From positions 1-63,953 of the forward strand of contig NZ_JAAJBT010000010.1 in the NCBI RefSeq assembly GCF_011392115.1: a stretch of DNA of 63,953 nt, in the 5' to 3' direction. Both the position numbers and the translations under genes were made by a program. Source of the stretch: Flavobacterium difficile (lineage in GTDB: Bacteria; Bacteroidota; Bacteroidia; Flavobacteriales; Flavobacteriaceae). Shown here in pieces: positions 23,514 to 32,991 of this stretch (positions are counted from its first letter, which is position 1; each line of letters opens with the position of its first letter). The notes below the pieces were generated by a model. That model made no database searches, had not been told where the DNA came from, and was given only the letters and a program-made list of their open reading frames with translations.

Positions 23514-26408
23514 ATGAAAAAAATAACCCAAATTGGTATGCTTTTTCTAACAAGTTTCTTGTTTGCTCAACAACAAACAGTAACTTCAAGCATTGCACCA
23601 ACGGTTTTTGAAGACAATCAGAGTATTACCATAACAATAAATGGATCTTCTGTTAATGAAGCAGCATGGGGTGTTACAGGTAATGCTTTATATATTTGGG
23701 CTTGGTCTTTTGATAATAATGATGCAAATATTGCAGATTGTCCAACCAATGGTACCTGGACTAATTCATCCGAAACGAACAGATTTACCTACAATTCCGG
23801 ACCGGACACTTATACAATGACTTTAACACCAAACGCCTTTTATAACAGATTTACTGGTATAGGTAGAATTGGATTTTTAGTTAAAGCAAAAGACGGAACA
23901 GGAGATAAAAAATCTCAAGATATTTTATCAGAAGTTGGTGCTTTCAATTTTAATTTGGTATCACCAGCACAAAACTCTAATATTGTACAAAACTCTGGTG
24001 GAAACGTATCCATTTCTGCAAACAACACCAATGGAACTGCAAGTTACATCTTAAAAGCAAATGGTGTAACTCTACCCGCAGCGTCACAAACAACTACAAC
24101 TTATGCTTTCACTGTAACAAATATTACTACAAATACACAGTTTGAATTATCTGCTACTCAAGGTGCAACTACACTAACTAAAAGATTTAATGTAATTGTT
24201 AATCCTACAACCGTACTACAAGCTTTACCTGCAGGATTAGAAATTGGAATTAATTACAATACATCAGATGCTACTAAAGCCACTTTAGTAATTGAAGCTC
24301 CTGGTAAAGATTTCATATACGTTGCAGGAAGTTTTAATAATTGGCAACCAAATAGCACTTATGCTATGAAGAAAAATACTACTGGCACAAAATTTTGGTA
24401 TGAATTAACAGGATTAACACCTGGACAAATTTATACTTATCAATATTGGGTGGTAGACCAAACACCAACTACAAATTCACCGGCATTAGTTAAAACTGCT
24501 GACCCATGTTCTACTTTAGTGCTTTCACCATTTGACGATGGAGGAATTCCTGCTGCTTCTTATCCTGGAATGCCGGCATATCCAGTCGGACAAGAACGTG
24601 AAGTAACGGTTTTACAAACTGGCCAAACACCTTACAATTGGCAAGTAACTAACTTCACAAAACCTAATAAAGATAAATTGGTTGTATATGAAGTTTTGGT
24701 GAGAGATTTTGACGCGAATAGAAATTACCAAGATTTAATAAATAAAATTGATTACTTTAAAAACTTAGGAATTAATGCAATACAATTGATGCCTGTGATG
24801 GAATATGAAGGAAATGAAAGTTGGGGATATAATACCTCTTTTCATATGGCATTAGATAAATATTATGGTACTTCAAATAAATTAAAAGAGTTTGTGGATT
24901 TATGCCACCAAAACGGAATCGCTGTTATTTTAGACATCGCTTTTAATCATGCATTTGGTAGAAATCCTATGGTTAGAATGTGGATGAATGATACAAGCGG
25001 CGGAGTACAAGATGGTTGGGGACCACCAAATACCGACAATCCATATTTTAATACTACTGCACGCCACAGTTATAGTGTTGGGGAAGATTTTAATCATACC
25101 AGCGCTTTAACTCGCGAATATGTAAATAAAACAATAAAACATTGGATTACTGAATTTAAAATTGATGGTTTCCGATGGGATTTAACAAAAGGATTTACGC
25201 AAAATTGTACTGGAACAAATGAAACATGTACTAATGGGTACCAAGCTGACCGAGTAGATGTATTAAGATTATATGCTGATAACTCTTGGGCTGTAGATCC
25301 AAATCACTATGTAATTTTTGAGCATTTAGGATCTGACTTCGAAGAACAACAATGGGCAAATTACCGATTAGGTGAAGGAAAAGGAATTATGATGTGGGGA
25401 GAAATGTTCACACAATACAAAGAATTAGCCATGGGTTATTCTAATACTACAGGTAACATTTCTAGAATGAGCCACCTAAGTAGAGGTTTCTCAGGAAAAA
25501 GATTACTAGGATATGCTGAAAGTCATGATAAAGACCGCCTAATGTATGAAGCTAAAACGTTTGGAAACAACACTGGAACTAATCCTGTTTTAAACAACGA
25601 AGCAAATGCTTTAAAAAGAATGTCGGCTTTAGGTGCGGTTAGTATATTAATTCCTGGTCCAAAAATGATATGGCATTTCCAAGAATTGGCCATGGATGAT
25701 TCAATTTATTCTTGCGAAAATGGAGTGGTAAATAGCGAAACTGATGCTACACCTGGTGATTGTAAATTAGCAACTAAATTGCAACCACAATGGGCGGAGA
25801 ATTGGTTAACTACAACTCCAAGAAGTACTGTTTATGCAGATTATTCGAAATTTATTAAACTTAAAAAAGAAGAAACTGTTTTTAATGGTGAATTTGCGAT
25901 TAGTCCAGAAAGTAACGATAATTTAAAACAACGTATTTATATTTTCGATAATTCTTTGTTACCTACTCAACTTAAAAATGTGGTAATATTAGCGAACTTA
26001 TATACAAGTTCACAAAACATTACTGCAGATTTTCCTTATGCAGGAAATTGGTATAATTTAATGGATAATTCTATTACTACGGTAAGTGCTACAAACATGC
26101 AAATAACAATACCTGCTGGTGAATTTAGAATTTTTGGAAATCAACCTTCAGCTGTTTTATCAAACGAAAGTTTTAATAGCTTGTCTCAATTAGAATTGTA
26201 TCCAAATCCAACTTCTAATGCTTTCATGCTTTCTGTAGATGCTAAAAAAGTGGAAATATATTCTATAACCGGACAATTAATTAAAACGGAAAACAACAGT
26301 GTTGCCAATAAAGAAATATCTATTTCTGACTTATCAAAAGGCATTTACATTGTAAAAATCACCAATGCAGATAATGTATCGGTAAGCAAAAAATTAATTA
26401 AAGAGTAA
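23514..26408 (+). CDS. T9SS-secreted GH13 alpha-amylase with starch-binding modules
   Basis: A 964-residue protein with a Sec signal (FLFAQQ). N-terminal Ig-like/carbohydrate-binding regions (20-230) come first, then a CBM48-like module (about 265-315, VAGSFNNW). The GH13 barrel has DIAFNH, DGFRWD (nucleophile D556), FEHLG (acid/base E603) and ESHD (D672). A type A T9SS sorting domain ends the protein (LYPNP, SKGIYIVKI). It fills the SusG role of endo-acting surface amylase but is exported by T9SS rather than anchored as a SusG-type lipoprotein. Trp555 sits where many family members have Phe. A bidirectional terminator follows. Confidence 0.93.
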   Translation: MKKITQIGMLFLTSFLFAQQQTVTSSIAPTVFEDNQSITITINGSSVNEAAWGVTGNALYIWAWSFDNNDANIADCPTNGTWTNSSETNRFTYNSGPDTYTMTLTPNAFYNRFTGIGRIGFLVKAKDGTGDKKSQDILSEVGAFNFNLVSPAQNSNIVQNSGGNVSISANNTNGTASYILKANGVTLPAASQTTTTYAFTVTNITTNTQFELSATQGATTLTKRFNVIVNPTTVLQALPAGLEIGINYNTSDATKATLVIEAPGKDFIYVAGSFNNWQPNSTYAMKKNTTGTKFWYELTGLTPGQIYTYQYWVVDQTPTTNSPALVKTADPCSTLVLSPFDDGGIPAASYPGMPAYPVGQEREVTVLQTGQTPYNWQVTNFTKPNKDKLVVYEVLVRDFDANRNYQDLINKIDYFKNLGINAIQLMPVMEYEGNESWGYNTSFHMALDKYYGTSNKLKEFVDLCHQNGIAVILDIAFNHAFGRNPMVRMWMNDTSGGVQDGWGPPNTDNPYFNTTARHSYSVGEDFNHTSALTREYVNKTIKHWITEFKIDGFRWDLTKGFTQNCTGTNETCTNGYQADRVDVLRLYADNSWAVDPNHYVIFEHLGSDFEEQQWANYRLGEGKGIMMWGEMFTQYKELAMGYSNTTGNISRMSHLSRGFSGKRLLGYAESHDKDRLMYEAKTFGNNTGTNPVLNNEANALKRMSALGAVSILIPGPKMIWHFQELAMDDSIYSCENGVVNSETDATPGDCKLATKLQPQWAENWLTTTPRSTVYADYSKFIKLKKEETVFNGEFAISPESNDNLKQRIYIFDNSLLPTQLKNVVILANLYTSSQNITADFPYAGNWYNLMDNSITTVSATNMQITIPAGEFRIFGNQPSAVLSNESFNSLSQLELYPNPTSNAFMLSVDAKKVEIYSITGQLIKTENNSVANKEISISDLSKGIYIVKITNADNVSVSKKLIKE

Positions 26409-26435
26409 TTAATCTAAAATTAGATTTACAAAAAC

Positions 26436-26469
26436 AAAAACGCCAAACTTATGAAGTTTGGCGTTTTTT
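26436..26469. terminator. Bidirectional terminator between amylase and glyS
   Basis: AAAACGCCAAACTT / AAGTTTGGCGTTTT hairpin with A and T runs on opposite sides, placed between convergent genes. Confidence 0.88.
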
Positions 26470-26486
26470 TATTACATGATTTATGA

Positions 26487-28028
26487 TTACATTTTCATTA
26501 ACCAGTTTCTTACTGAAACTTCTTGATCAATTATGTTTTTTAAATCGGCAATAGCTACACGTTCTTGTAACATGGTGTCTCTATAACGAATAGTTACTGT
26601 TTTGTCTTCTACAGTTTGGTGATCTACTGTGATACAAAATGGTGTTCCTAAGGCATCTTGTCTTCTGTAACGGCGACCTACTGCATCTTTTTCATCATAA
26701 GCTACGCTGAAATCCCATTTTAATTCTTCCATAATTTCTTTAGCAATTTCCGGTAAGCCATCTTTTTTCACTAATGGAAAGATTGCTGCTTTAGTTGGTG
26801 CTAAAACGGAAGGCAAACGTAAAACGGTTCTTGTTGAGCCATCTTCTAATGTTTCCTCTTGTAATGCTTTTGAAAAAACGGCTAAAAACATTCTGTCTAA
26901 ACCAACAGAAGTTTCTACAACATAAGGTACATAATTTTTATTTTCTTCAGTATCAAAATATTGTAATTTCTTACCAGAAAATTGTTCGTGAGCTTTTAAA
27001 TCGAAATCAGTACGCGAGTGAATTCCTTCTAATTCTTTAAATCCGAATGGAAAATTAAATTCGATATCTGCAGCTGCATTCGCATAATGTGCTAATTTTT
27101 CGTGGTCGTGGAAACGATAATTTTCTGCACCTAATCCTAAGGAAACATGCCATTTTAATCGGGTTTCTTTCCAGTAATGGTACCATTTCATTTCTTCACC
27201 TGGTTTCACGAAAAATTGCATTTCCATTTGTTCAAATTCACGCATACGGAAAATAAATTGTCTGGCTACAATCTCATTTCTGAAGGCTTTTCCGGTTTGA
27301 GCAATTCCAAAAGGAATTTTCATTCGACCCGTTTTCTGAACATTTAAAAAGTTAACGAAAATACCTTGAGCGGTTTCTGGACGTAAATACAAATCCATTG
27401 CTGTATCTGCAGAAGCGCCTAATTTCGTACCAAACATCAAGTTAAACTGACGAACTTCTGTCCAATTACGAGAACCAGAATCTGGACACGCGATTTCTAA
27501 TTCTTCAATTAAAAGCTTCACATCGTCTAAATCACCTGTGTCTAAACTTTTAGCCATTCTAGCTAAAATTTCGTTCTTTTTGGAAAGGTATTCTACCACT
27601 CTAGGATTAGTGGTAATAAATTCTTGTTCATTAAAAGCCTCACCGAAACGTGCTTTTGCTTTTTCGATTTCTTTCTGAGCTTTGATGTTTAATTTTTCGG
27701 CATAATCCTCAATTAATACATCTGCACGATATCTTTTTTTAGAATCTTTATTATCGATTAATGGATCGTTAAACGCATCAACGTGTCCTGAAGCTTTCCA
27801 AGTGGTTGGATGCATTAATATTGCGGCATCTAAACCTACAATATTTTCATGCATTTGCACCATGGATTTCCACCAATAATCTCTGATGTTCTTTTTTAGT
27901 TCTACACCGTTTTGTGCGTAGTCGTATACTGCACTTAAACCATCGTAAATTTCGCTAGAAGGGAAAATAAATCCGTATTCTTTTGCATGCGAAACTACAT
28001 TCTTAAATAAGTCTTCTTGTTTTGCCAT
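26487..28028 (-). CDS. glyS: Glycine--tRNA ligase, dimeric type
   Basis: A 513-residue class II aminoacyl-tRNA synthetase of the single-chain alpha2 type. It has the N-terminal catalytic part (FKNVVSHAKEYGFIFPSSEIYDG), motif 2 (FRNEIVARQFIFRMREFEQME), motif 3 (VGLDRMFLAV) and a C-terminal anticodon-binding domain (APTKAAIFPLV to the end). It charges tRNA-Gly in the cytoplasm. A strong -7-like box ends only four bases before the ATG, which suggests a leaderless mRNA. It is convergent with the amylase gene. Confidence 0.97.
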   Translation of the reverse strand: MAKQEDLFKNVVSHAKEYGFIFPSSEIYDGLSAVYDYAQNGVELKKNIRDYWWKSMVQMHENIVGLDAAILMHPTTWKASGHVDAFNDPLIDNKDSKKRYRADVLIEDYAEKLNIKAQKEIEKAKARFGEAFNEQEFITTNPRVVEYLSKKNEILARMAKSLDTGDLDDVKLLIEELEIACPDSGSRNWTEVRQFNLMFGTKLGASADTAMDLYLRPETAQGIFVNFLNVQKTGRMKIPFGIAQTGKAFRNEIVARQFIFRMREFEQMEMQFFVKPGEEMKWYHYWKETRLKWHVSLGLGAENYRFHDHEKLAHYANAAADIEFNFPFGFKELEGIHSRTDFDLKAHEQFSGKKLQYFDTEENKNYVPYVVETSVGLDRMFLAVFSKALQEETLEDGSTRTVLRLPSVLAPTKAAIFPLVKKDGLPEIAKEIMEELKWDFSVAYDEKDAVGRRYRRQDALGTPFCITVDHQTVEDKTVTIRYRDTMLQERVAIADLKNIIDQEVSVRNWLMKM

Positions 28029-28032
28029 ACTG

Positions 28033-28062
28033 CAAAAGTAAAAATAGCAACGGAATTACAAA
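28033..28062 (-). promoter_or_regulatory. Candidate glyS promoter abutting the start codon
   Basis: The minus strand has TTTG (28059-28062), an 18-bp spacer and TACTTTTG (28033-28040). Only CAGT separates the -7 box from the ATG, so transcription would begin at or within the start codon. Confidence 0.55.
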
Positions 28063-28074
28063 AGGAAATTCTAA

Positions 28075-28890
28075 TTAATTATAATTGAAAATAGTAGAAC
28101 TAATTTTAGTAGTACCAGAATACAAGTTAATTATATATCGTCCTTTATAAGTTTTATTTTTTTCTAAATCTACATAACTACAAACATCAGTAACTCTTTG
28201 TCTGTAATCAAATTTAGCTAATTTGCTATATCTTAAAATAGTGTTGTTTTTTTCATATTCTAAACCTTCTACAGATACAATATCGTTCTTTGGATTAATA
28301 ACCTGAACAAACAGCTCTTTTTCACCGTTAGCAATTGACTCATTTTTATCAATAGTAAAACAAACTCTAATTTGTTCAATCGCTTTTGCTTTACTTGGTG
28401 AGGCGTTTTCATTTAAAAACTTAACACCTTTCACTTGTAAATTGGTTATTTCAAACTTTGAACTTGAGAAAGAAATGGCAGGCACGATTAAGTTTTTTTT
28501 CTCTGCAGGTTTTACTAATGATTTAATTTTCTCAATTTCTTGTAACCTTTCCTTTAATATATTGATAGAATCTTTAATATTTTCTATTTGTTGATTTAGG
28601 TCGGATAAGTTTTTGAAATCTAAATCTTTCTTAGTGTTTTTGTCAGAATTTACCTTGGTATTGATGGTAGCGAAATTATCCTCATAATTGTTATAAATCA
28701 TAGATATAGAATCGTACTTTTCTATGATTTCAGACAACTGATTTTGTGTCAACAAACTTTCCTGCCTTAGGTTTTCTTGCAGTTCTTCTGAAGATTTAGT
28801 ATCTTTATAACTTTTAAAAAGAATTATTAAAAGAAATATAGATAGGGCTAATATGGCTAGTTTATAGGTGTGATTTCTGTTTGAGGACAT
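28075..28890 (-). CDS. Membrane-anchored coiled-coil protein of unknown function
   Basis: A 271-residue protein not recognised by name. One hydrophobic segment (about residues 9-27) anchors it with the N-terminus inside. Residues 33-120 are rich in Leu, Glu, Lys and Gln and look like a coiled coil. The C-terminal ~140 residues are predicted mainly beta (SKFEITNLQVKGVKF, RVCFTIDKN, NKTYKGRYIINLYSG). It lies between glyS and the divergent comF. Flavobacterial genomes have similar conserved hypotheticals with a gliding or envelope flavour, but nothing here supports a function. Confidence 0.75.
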   Translation of the reverse strand: MSSNRNHTYKLAILALSIFLLIILFKSYKDTKSSEELQENLRQESLLTQNQLSEIIEKYDSISMIYNNYEDNFATINTKVNSDKNTKKDLDFKNLSDLNQQIENIKDSINILKERLQEIEKIKSLVKPAEKKNLIVPAISFSSSKFEITNLQVKGVKFLNENASPSKAKAIEQIRVCFTIDKNESIANGEKELFVQVINPKNDIVSVEGLEYEKNNTILRYSKLAKFDYRQRVTDVCSYVDLEKNKTYKGRYIINLYSGTTKISSTIFNYN

Positions 28891-28930
28891 ACTCTATTAT
28901 TTTTCCTAAATATATGTTAATGTTTATGAG

Positions 28931-29635
28931 ATGGTAAAAATATTCGATGAAATACAAAAAAATCTGTTAAATGTGCTTTTCCCGAATTTCTGTAACGGTT
29001 GTGATGCGTTATTACTAAAAAACGAATCTGTAATTTGCACGAAATGCTTACACCAATTACCATTTACACAACATCATCAAATTGAAAGCACTGAAATTGA
29101 CAAAAAATTTTATGGTTTGCTACCTTATGAATCTGCAGCATCACTACTCTACTTTAACAAAAAAGGCATTACACAAAACTTAATTCACAATTTAAAATAT
29201 AAAAACAGGCAAGAAGTAGGAACTTTTTTGGGTAATTTGTATTGTAATGAAAATGAAAAAAATACGATTTTAGATAAAATAGATTACATCATCCCTGTTC
29301 CCTTACATCAAAAAAGACTACAAGAACGCGGATATAATCAGGTACTAACTTTCTGCAAGGCAATTGAAGAAAACACAAAAATTGAAACTTTAGAAAAAGT
29401 ATTAATCAAAACTAAAAATTTAAAATCGGTTACAGACAAAACAAAAGAAAATAGGTTGGCACAAAATAAAGATGTTTTTTCAATTCAACATCCTGAAAAA
29501 ATTGAAGGCAAACATCTTTTACTTATCGATGATGTTTTTACTACTGGAGCAACTATAGAAGCCTGCGCAAGAGAAATTTTAAAGATTAAAGATACTAAAA
29601 TCAGTATTTTAACTATTGCCTATTCACAATCATAA
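28931..29635 (+). CDS. comF: ComF family phosphoribosyltransferase-like protein
   Basis: A 234-residue protein with two Cys pairs (CNGC and CTKC within residues 18-40) that form a zinc ribbon, followed by a phosphoribosyltransferase fold. Helical segments PVPLHQKRLQERGYNQ and the PRPP-binding loop LLIDDVFTTGAT are clear. ComF is needed for DNA uptake in naturally competent bacteria, and in others may act in DNA repair with PriA; its reaction is not settled. It is divergent from the coiled-coil gene, which starts only about 40 bp away. Confidence 0.92.
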   Translation: MVKIFDEIQKNLLNVLFPNFCNGCDALLLKNESVICTKCLHQLPFTQHHQIESTEIDKKFYGLLPYESAASLLYFNKKGITQNLIHNLKYKNRQEVGTFLGNLYCNENEKNTILDKIDYIIPVPLHQKRLQERGYNQVLTFCKAIEENTKIETLEKVLIKTKNLKSVTDKTKENRLAQNKDVFSIQHPEKIEGKHLLLIDDVFTTGATIEACAREILKIKDTKISILTIAYSQS

Positions 29636-29705
29636 AATTTATTTAAATATTATGATGCAACTGAATATAATTGTTACTTTGCAATCCTAAAACAGATACC
29701 AATTC

Positions 29706-31304
29706 ATGAAAAAATTCGGCTTAATTTTAATAATAATTTCTGTATTTTTTATCAGTTGCGCTAAAAGAGGAACCATCACTGGCGGACCAAAAGACAGTAT
29801 TGCTCCAGTAATTGTAAAAAGCAATCCGAAAAATTATCAAACAAATTTTGCAGGCAATAAAATAAAAATCGACTTTAGTGAATATATTAAAGTAAAAGAC
29901 ATAAACAAACAGTTGATTATTTCTCCACCAATGGAAAAAAGTCCAACTATTGTTCCACAAGGAAGCGCTAGTAAATTTATTTCAATTACTTTAAATGAAG
30001 ATTTAAAACCCAATACAACTTACAGTTTCAATTTCGGACAAAGTATTACAGATTATAATGAAGGCATTCCGTATTCGCAATTTAAATATGTGTTTTCTAC
30101 AGGAACTTTTGTCGATTCATTACAAATTTCTGGAAACATAAAAGATGCTTTCGATGTAAAAACTGATGAATTTGTTACCGTGATGTTGTACGACGCTGCT
30201 ACTTATAACGACTCTTTAGTATATAAAAAGAAACCCATTTATATTACCAATACTTTAGAAAAAAACACAGCTTTTAAGATTGAAAACATAAAAGAAGGCG
30301 AGTATTATTTAGTAGCACTAAAAGACAAAAACAACAATTACAATTATCAATCAAAATCGGAAAAGATTGCTTTCAAAAAAGAAAAAATTAAAATACCGAC
30401 CGATAGCACGTTTACTTTAAAATTATTTTCTGAAAAAAACGATATTAAAACGTATTCTCCTACATTAGAAAGTAATAATAAATTATTTCTAGGTTATGAA
30501 GGAGATGTGAAAAACATTCAAATTTACACTAAGAAAAATAATATAGAAACACCGCTTAGATTTGCGAAATCTGAGAATAGAAAATCGGATACTTTACAAG
30601 TTTTTGTTCCAAATGATGCTAAAGATTCTTTGAATGTGATTGTGAAATCTGATAATTACGCAAAAGAATACACTGTTAAATTAAAAAAATTAAAAGTAGC
30701 CGACTCTTTAAATATTACTCTTTTTCCTAATAAGAAATTTAATTTTGATGAGAAATTATCACTAGTTGCTACCACACCCGTAAAAAAAATAAATTCAGAA
30801 AAAATATTTTTGAGAAAAAAAGACAGTTCTTCGGTTCCTTTTAAAATAACCACTGACGATTTTGAACAATTAATAACCTTCGACTTTAAACAAGAAGAAA
30901 ACGAAAAATACATCGTTGAACTATTACCTGACGCCATTGAAGACATTTACGACACGCAAAACGATAGCTTAAAATTTGAATTTACTAAAGGGGAATTAAG
31001 TGATTTTGGTAACTTGAAATTACGACTAAAGAACATAAAAAAATTCCCATATGTATTACAAATTTTAAACAGTTCTGGCGATATAATTAATGAAAAATAC
31101 GCTACAAAAGAAACTGAAATTTATTTCGAAGGCATTCAACCTAGCAATTATCAGGTGCGTTTGTTCTATGATGACAACAAAAATAAAATTTGGGATACTG
31201 GAAATTTCAAAACTAAAACACAACCCGAAACCATGATATATTTTCCTGCATTAATTGGAGTTCGTGCCAATTGGGATGTAGACCAAGAATTAGAGTTGGA
31301 TTGA
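29706..31304 (+). CDS. Ig-like domain lipoprotein (Big_5 type)
   Basis: A 532-residue lipoprotein with lipobox FFISC (Cys18) followed by AKRGTITGGPKD, a conserved opening of a Bacteroidetes envelope family. Residues ~30-135 form an SbsA-like Ig domain (APVIVKSNPKN...FSTG). Several further beta-rich segments follow, including DNKNNYNYQ near residue 210 and a C-terminal YDDNKNKIWDTGNF motif. The lack of acidic residues after the Cys suggests the periplasmic face. The function is unknown; the family is broadly conserved and likely structural or part of envelope assembly (inference). Confidence 0.82.
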   Translation: MKKFGLILIIISVFFISCAKRGTITGGPKDSIAPVIVKSNPKNYQTNFAGNKIKIDFSEYIKVKDINKQLIISPPMEKSPTIVPQGSASKFISITLNEDLKPNTTYSFNFGQSITDYNEGIPYSQFKYVFSTGTFVDSLQISGNIKDAFDVKTDEFVTVMLYDAATYNDSLVYKKKPIYITNTLEKNTAFKIENIKEGEYYLVALKDKNNNYNYQSKSEKIAFKKEKIKIPTDSTFTLKLFSEKNDIKTYSPTLESNNKLFLGYEGDVKNIQIYTKKNNIETPLRFAKSENRKSDTLQVFVPNDAKDSLNVIVKSDNYAKEYTVKLKKLKVADSLNITLFPNKKFNFDEKLSLVATTPVKKINSEKIFLRKKDSSSVPFKITTDDFEQLITFDFKQEENEKYIVELLPDAIEDIYDTQNDSLKFEFTKGELSDFGNLKLRLKNIKKFPYVLQILNSSGDIINEKYATKETEIYFEGIQPSNYQVRLFYDDNKNKIWDTGNFKTKTQPETMIYFPALIGVRANWDVDQELELD

Positions 31305-31313
31305 TTTTGAAAT

Positions 31314-32078
31314 TTAAACAAAATTAAAAGTATCTTTATCGTTTAGAAAGTTCAATTTATTTCTAGTTTCCAACATTTTGCTTTTGTCTAAATAAGCAAT
31401 AAAAACACCTTCTTTTTCTGTGGGTTCAATCATATAATTCCCCAACTCGTCAATAAGTTGCGAATGTCCTATATATTCTAAATTGTTGTTATCTGTTCCA
31501 ATTCGGTTCACACCTATGGCATAAGATAAATTTTCAACCGCTCTTGCTTTTAGTAAAATATCCCAGGCATTTGTTCTGACTTTTGGCCAACTGGCTACAT
31601 AAATAAGTAGGTCGTAATTTTCTGTATTTCTGGAAAAAACTGGAAATCTTAAATCATAACAAACCTGTAAGCAAATTTTCCAACCCATATAATTTACGAT
31701 TACTTTTTCCTTTCCAGAAGTGTAAACCTGATCTTCACCTGCTAAAGTAAACAAGTGCTTTTTATCATAATGTTGAGTTGCTCCATTTGGAAAAACAAAA
31801 ACCATTCTGTTATAATAATTTTCATTTTCTGCAACTACTAAACTACCTGTAATGGCACAGTTTTTAGTTGCTGCTATTTCTTTAAGCCATAATAAAGTTT
31901 CACCTTCCATAGTTTCCGCCACTACTTCTGGATGCATGGTAAAGCCCGTAGTAAACATTTCTGGTAGAATAATTAAATCGACATTTTCTATTAGATCATC
32001 AATTTTTTCTTCTAAAATTTTTCTGTTTTCAGATGGATTTTCCCAAACAATATCGGTTTGAATAAGTGCTGTTTTCAT
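31314..32078 (-). CDS. Nitrilase-family omega-amidase, YafV-like
   Basis: A 254-residue carbon-nitrogen hydrolase with the Glu-Lys-Cys triad: Glu in ILPEMFTTGF, Lys in YDKKHLF and Cys in LQVCYDLRFPVF. FTTGF and WPKVRTNAWDILLKARAVEN match the YafV/omega-amidase branch, which hydrolyses alpha-ketoglutaramate and similar omega-amides from transamination; this is a metabolite-repair role. It is convergent with the Ig-like lipoprotein gene (9 bp apart) and lies downstream of the sdh terminator. Confidence 0.9.
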   Translation of the reverse strand: MKTALIQTDIVWENPSENRKILEEKIDDLIENVDLIILPEMFTTGFTMHPEVVAETMEGETLLWLKEIAATKNCAITGSLVVAENENYYNRMVFVFPNGATQHYDKKHLFTLAGEDQVYTSGKEKVIVNYMGWKICLQVCYDLRFPVFSRNTENYDLLIYVASWPKVRTNAWDILLKARAVENLSYAIGVNRIGTDNNNLEYIGHSQLIDELGNYMIEPTEKEGVFIAYLDKSKMLETRNKLNFLNDKDTFNFV

Positions 32079-32091
32079 AATTGTAAATATA

Positions 32092-32125
32092 AAAAAAACG
32101 CATTCAAAAATGAATGCGTTTTTTT
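32092..32125 (-). terminator. Terminator of the sdhCAB operon
   Basis: AACGCATTCA / TGAATGCGTT hairpin with an eight-base T run on the minus strand, 20 bp after the sdhB stop. Confidence 0.88.
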
Positions 32126-32144
32126 AAATTTATGTGAAGTGGTT

Positions 32145-32906
32145 TTACAACACACTTGCTTTTAAATATTCTCTGTTCATACGAGCAATGTTTTCTAAAG
32201 AAATTCCTTTCGGACATTCTACTTCACAAGCACCAGTATTAGTACAGTTTCCGAAACCTTCTTCATCCATTTGGCGTACCATATTTAATACTCTTTCTGT
32301 AGCTTCTACTTTACCTTGTGGTAATAATGCATATTGAGATACTTTTGCTCCAACAAATAACATCGCTGAACCATTTTTACAAGTAGCCACACATGCACCA
32401 CATCCAATACATGCAGCAGCCATAAAAGCTTTATCTGCATCTTCTTTTCTTATTGGTGTAGCATTAGCATCAATAGTACGACCTGAAGTATTTACTGAAA
32501 CGAAACCACCAGCTTGTTGAATTCTATCGAAAGCACTTCTGTCAACCATTAAATCTTTTACAACAGGAAACGCTTTACTTCTCCATGGCTCAATAAAAAT
32601 AGTTTCTCCATCTTTAAATTTACGCATGTGTAATTGACAAGTTGTAGTTCCTGTATCCGGACCATGTGCACGACCATTAATATATAATGAACACATTCCA
32701 CAAATACCTTCACGACAGTCGTGATCAAAAGCAACTGGCTCTTGTTGGTTATTGATTAATTGCTCATTCAATTGGTCTAACATTTCTAAAAAAGAACTGT
32801 CTGTAGAAACATTATCTAATTTGTATGTTTCCATTTTACCTTTCGTACTAGCATTTTTTTGACGCCAGATTTTAAGGTTGATATTTATATTTTTTTTAGC
32901 ACTCAT
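32145..32906 (-). CDS. sdhB: Succinate dehydrogenase/fumarate reductase iron-sulfur subunit
   Basis: A 253-residue protein. The [2Fe-2S] ligands lie in CREGICGMC plus a later Cys, and the [4Fe-4S] and [3Fe-4S] ligands in [11 protein letters not shown] and [14 protein letters not shown]. It passes electrons from the flavoprotein to the membrane anchor. It ends the sdhC-sdhA-sdhB operon, separated from sdhA by an 85-bp gap with low-complexity repeats, unlike the tight sdhC-sdhA junction. Confidence 0.96.
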   Translation of the reverse strand: MSAKKNININLKIWRQKNASTKGKMETYKLDNVSTDSSFLEMLDQLNEQLINNQQEPVAFDHDCREGICGMCSLYINGRAHGPDTGTTTCQLHMRKFKDGETIFIEPWRSKAFPVVKDLMVDRSAFDRIQQAGGFVSVNTSGRTIDANATPIRKEDADKAFMAAACIGCGACVATCKNGSAMLFVGAKVSQYALLPQGKVEATERVLNMVRQMDEEGFGNCTNTGACEVECPKGISLENIARMNREYLKASVL

Positions 32907-32991
32907 AATTTTATTTTTAAAGTGATAAGTGACAAGTAAGAAGCGATTAGTGTAAATTCTAATTACTATTCACTATAACTAATTACTTATT
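32907..32991. repeat. Low-complexity intergenic repeat between sdhA and sdhB
   Basis: The 85-bp gap is made of AAGTGA/AAGTAA-like words on the left and TTACTA/TTACTTA-like words on the right, so its two halves are loosely inverted. It interrupts an otherwise tight operon. It resembles the dispersed intergenic word repeats seen elsewhere in the window, but more weakly. Confidence 0.35.
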
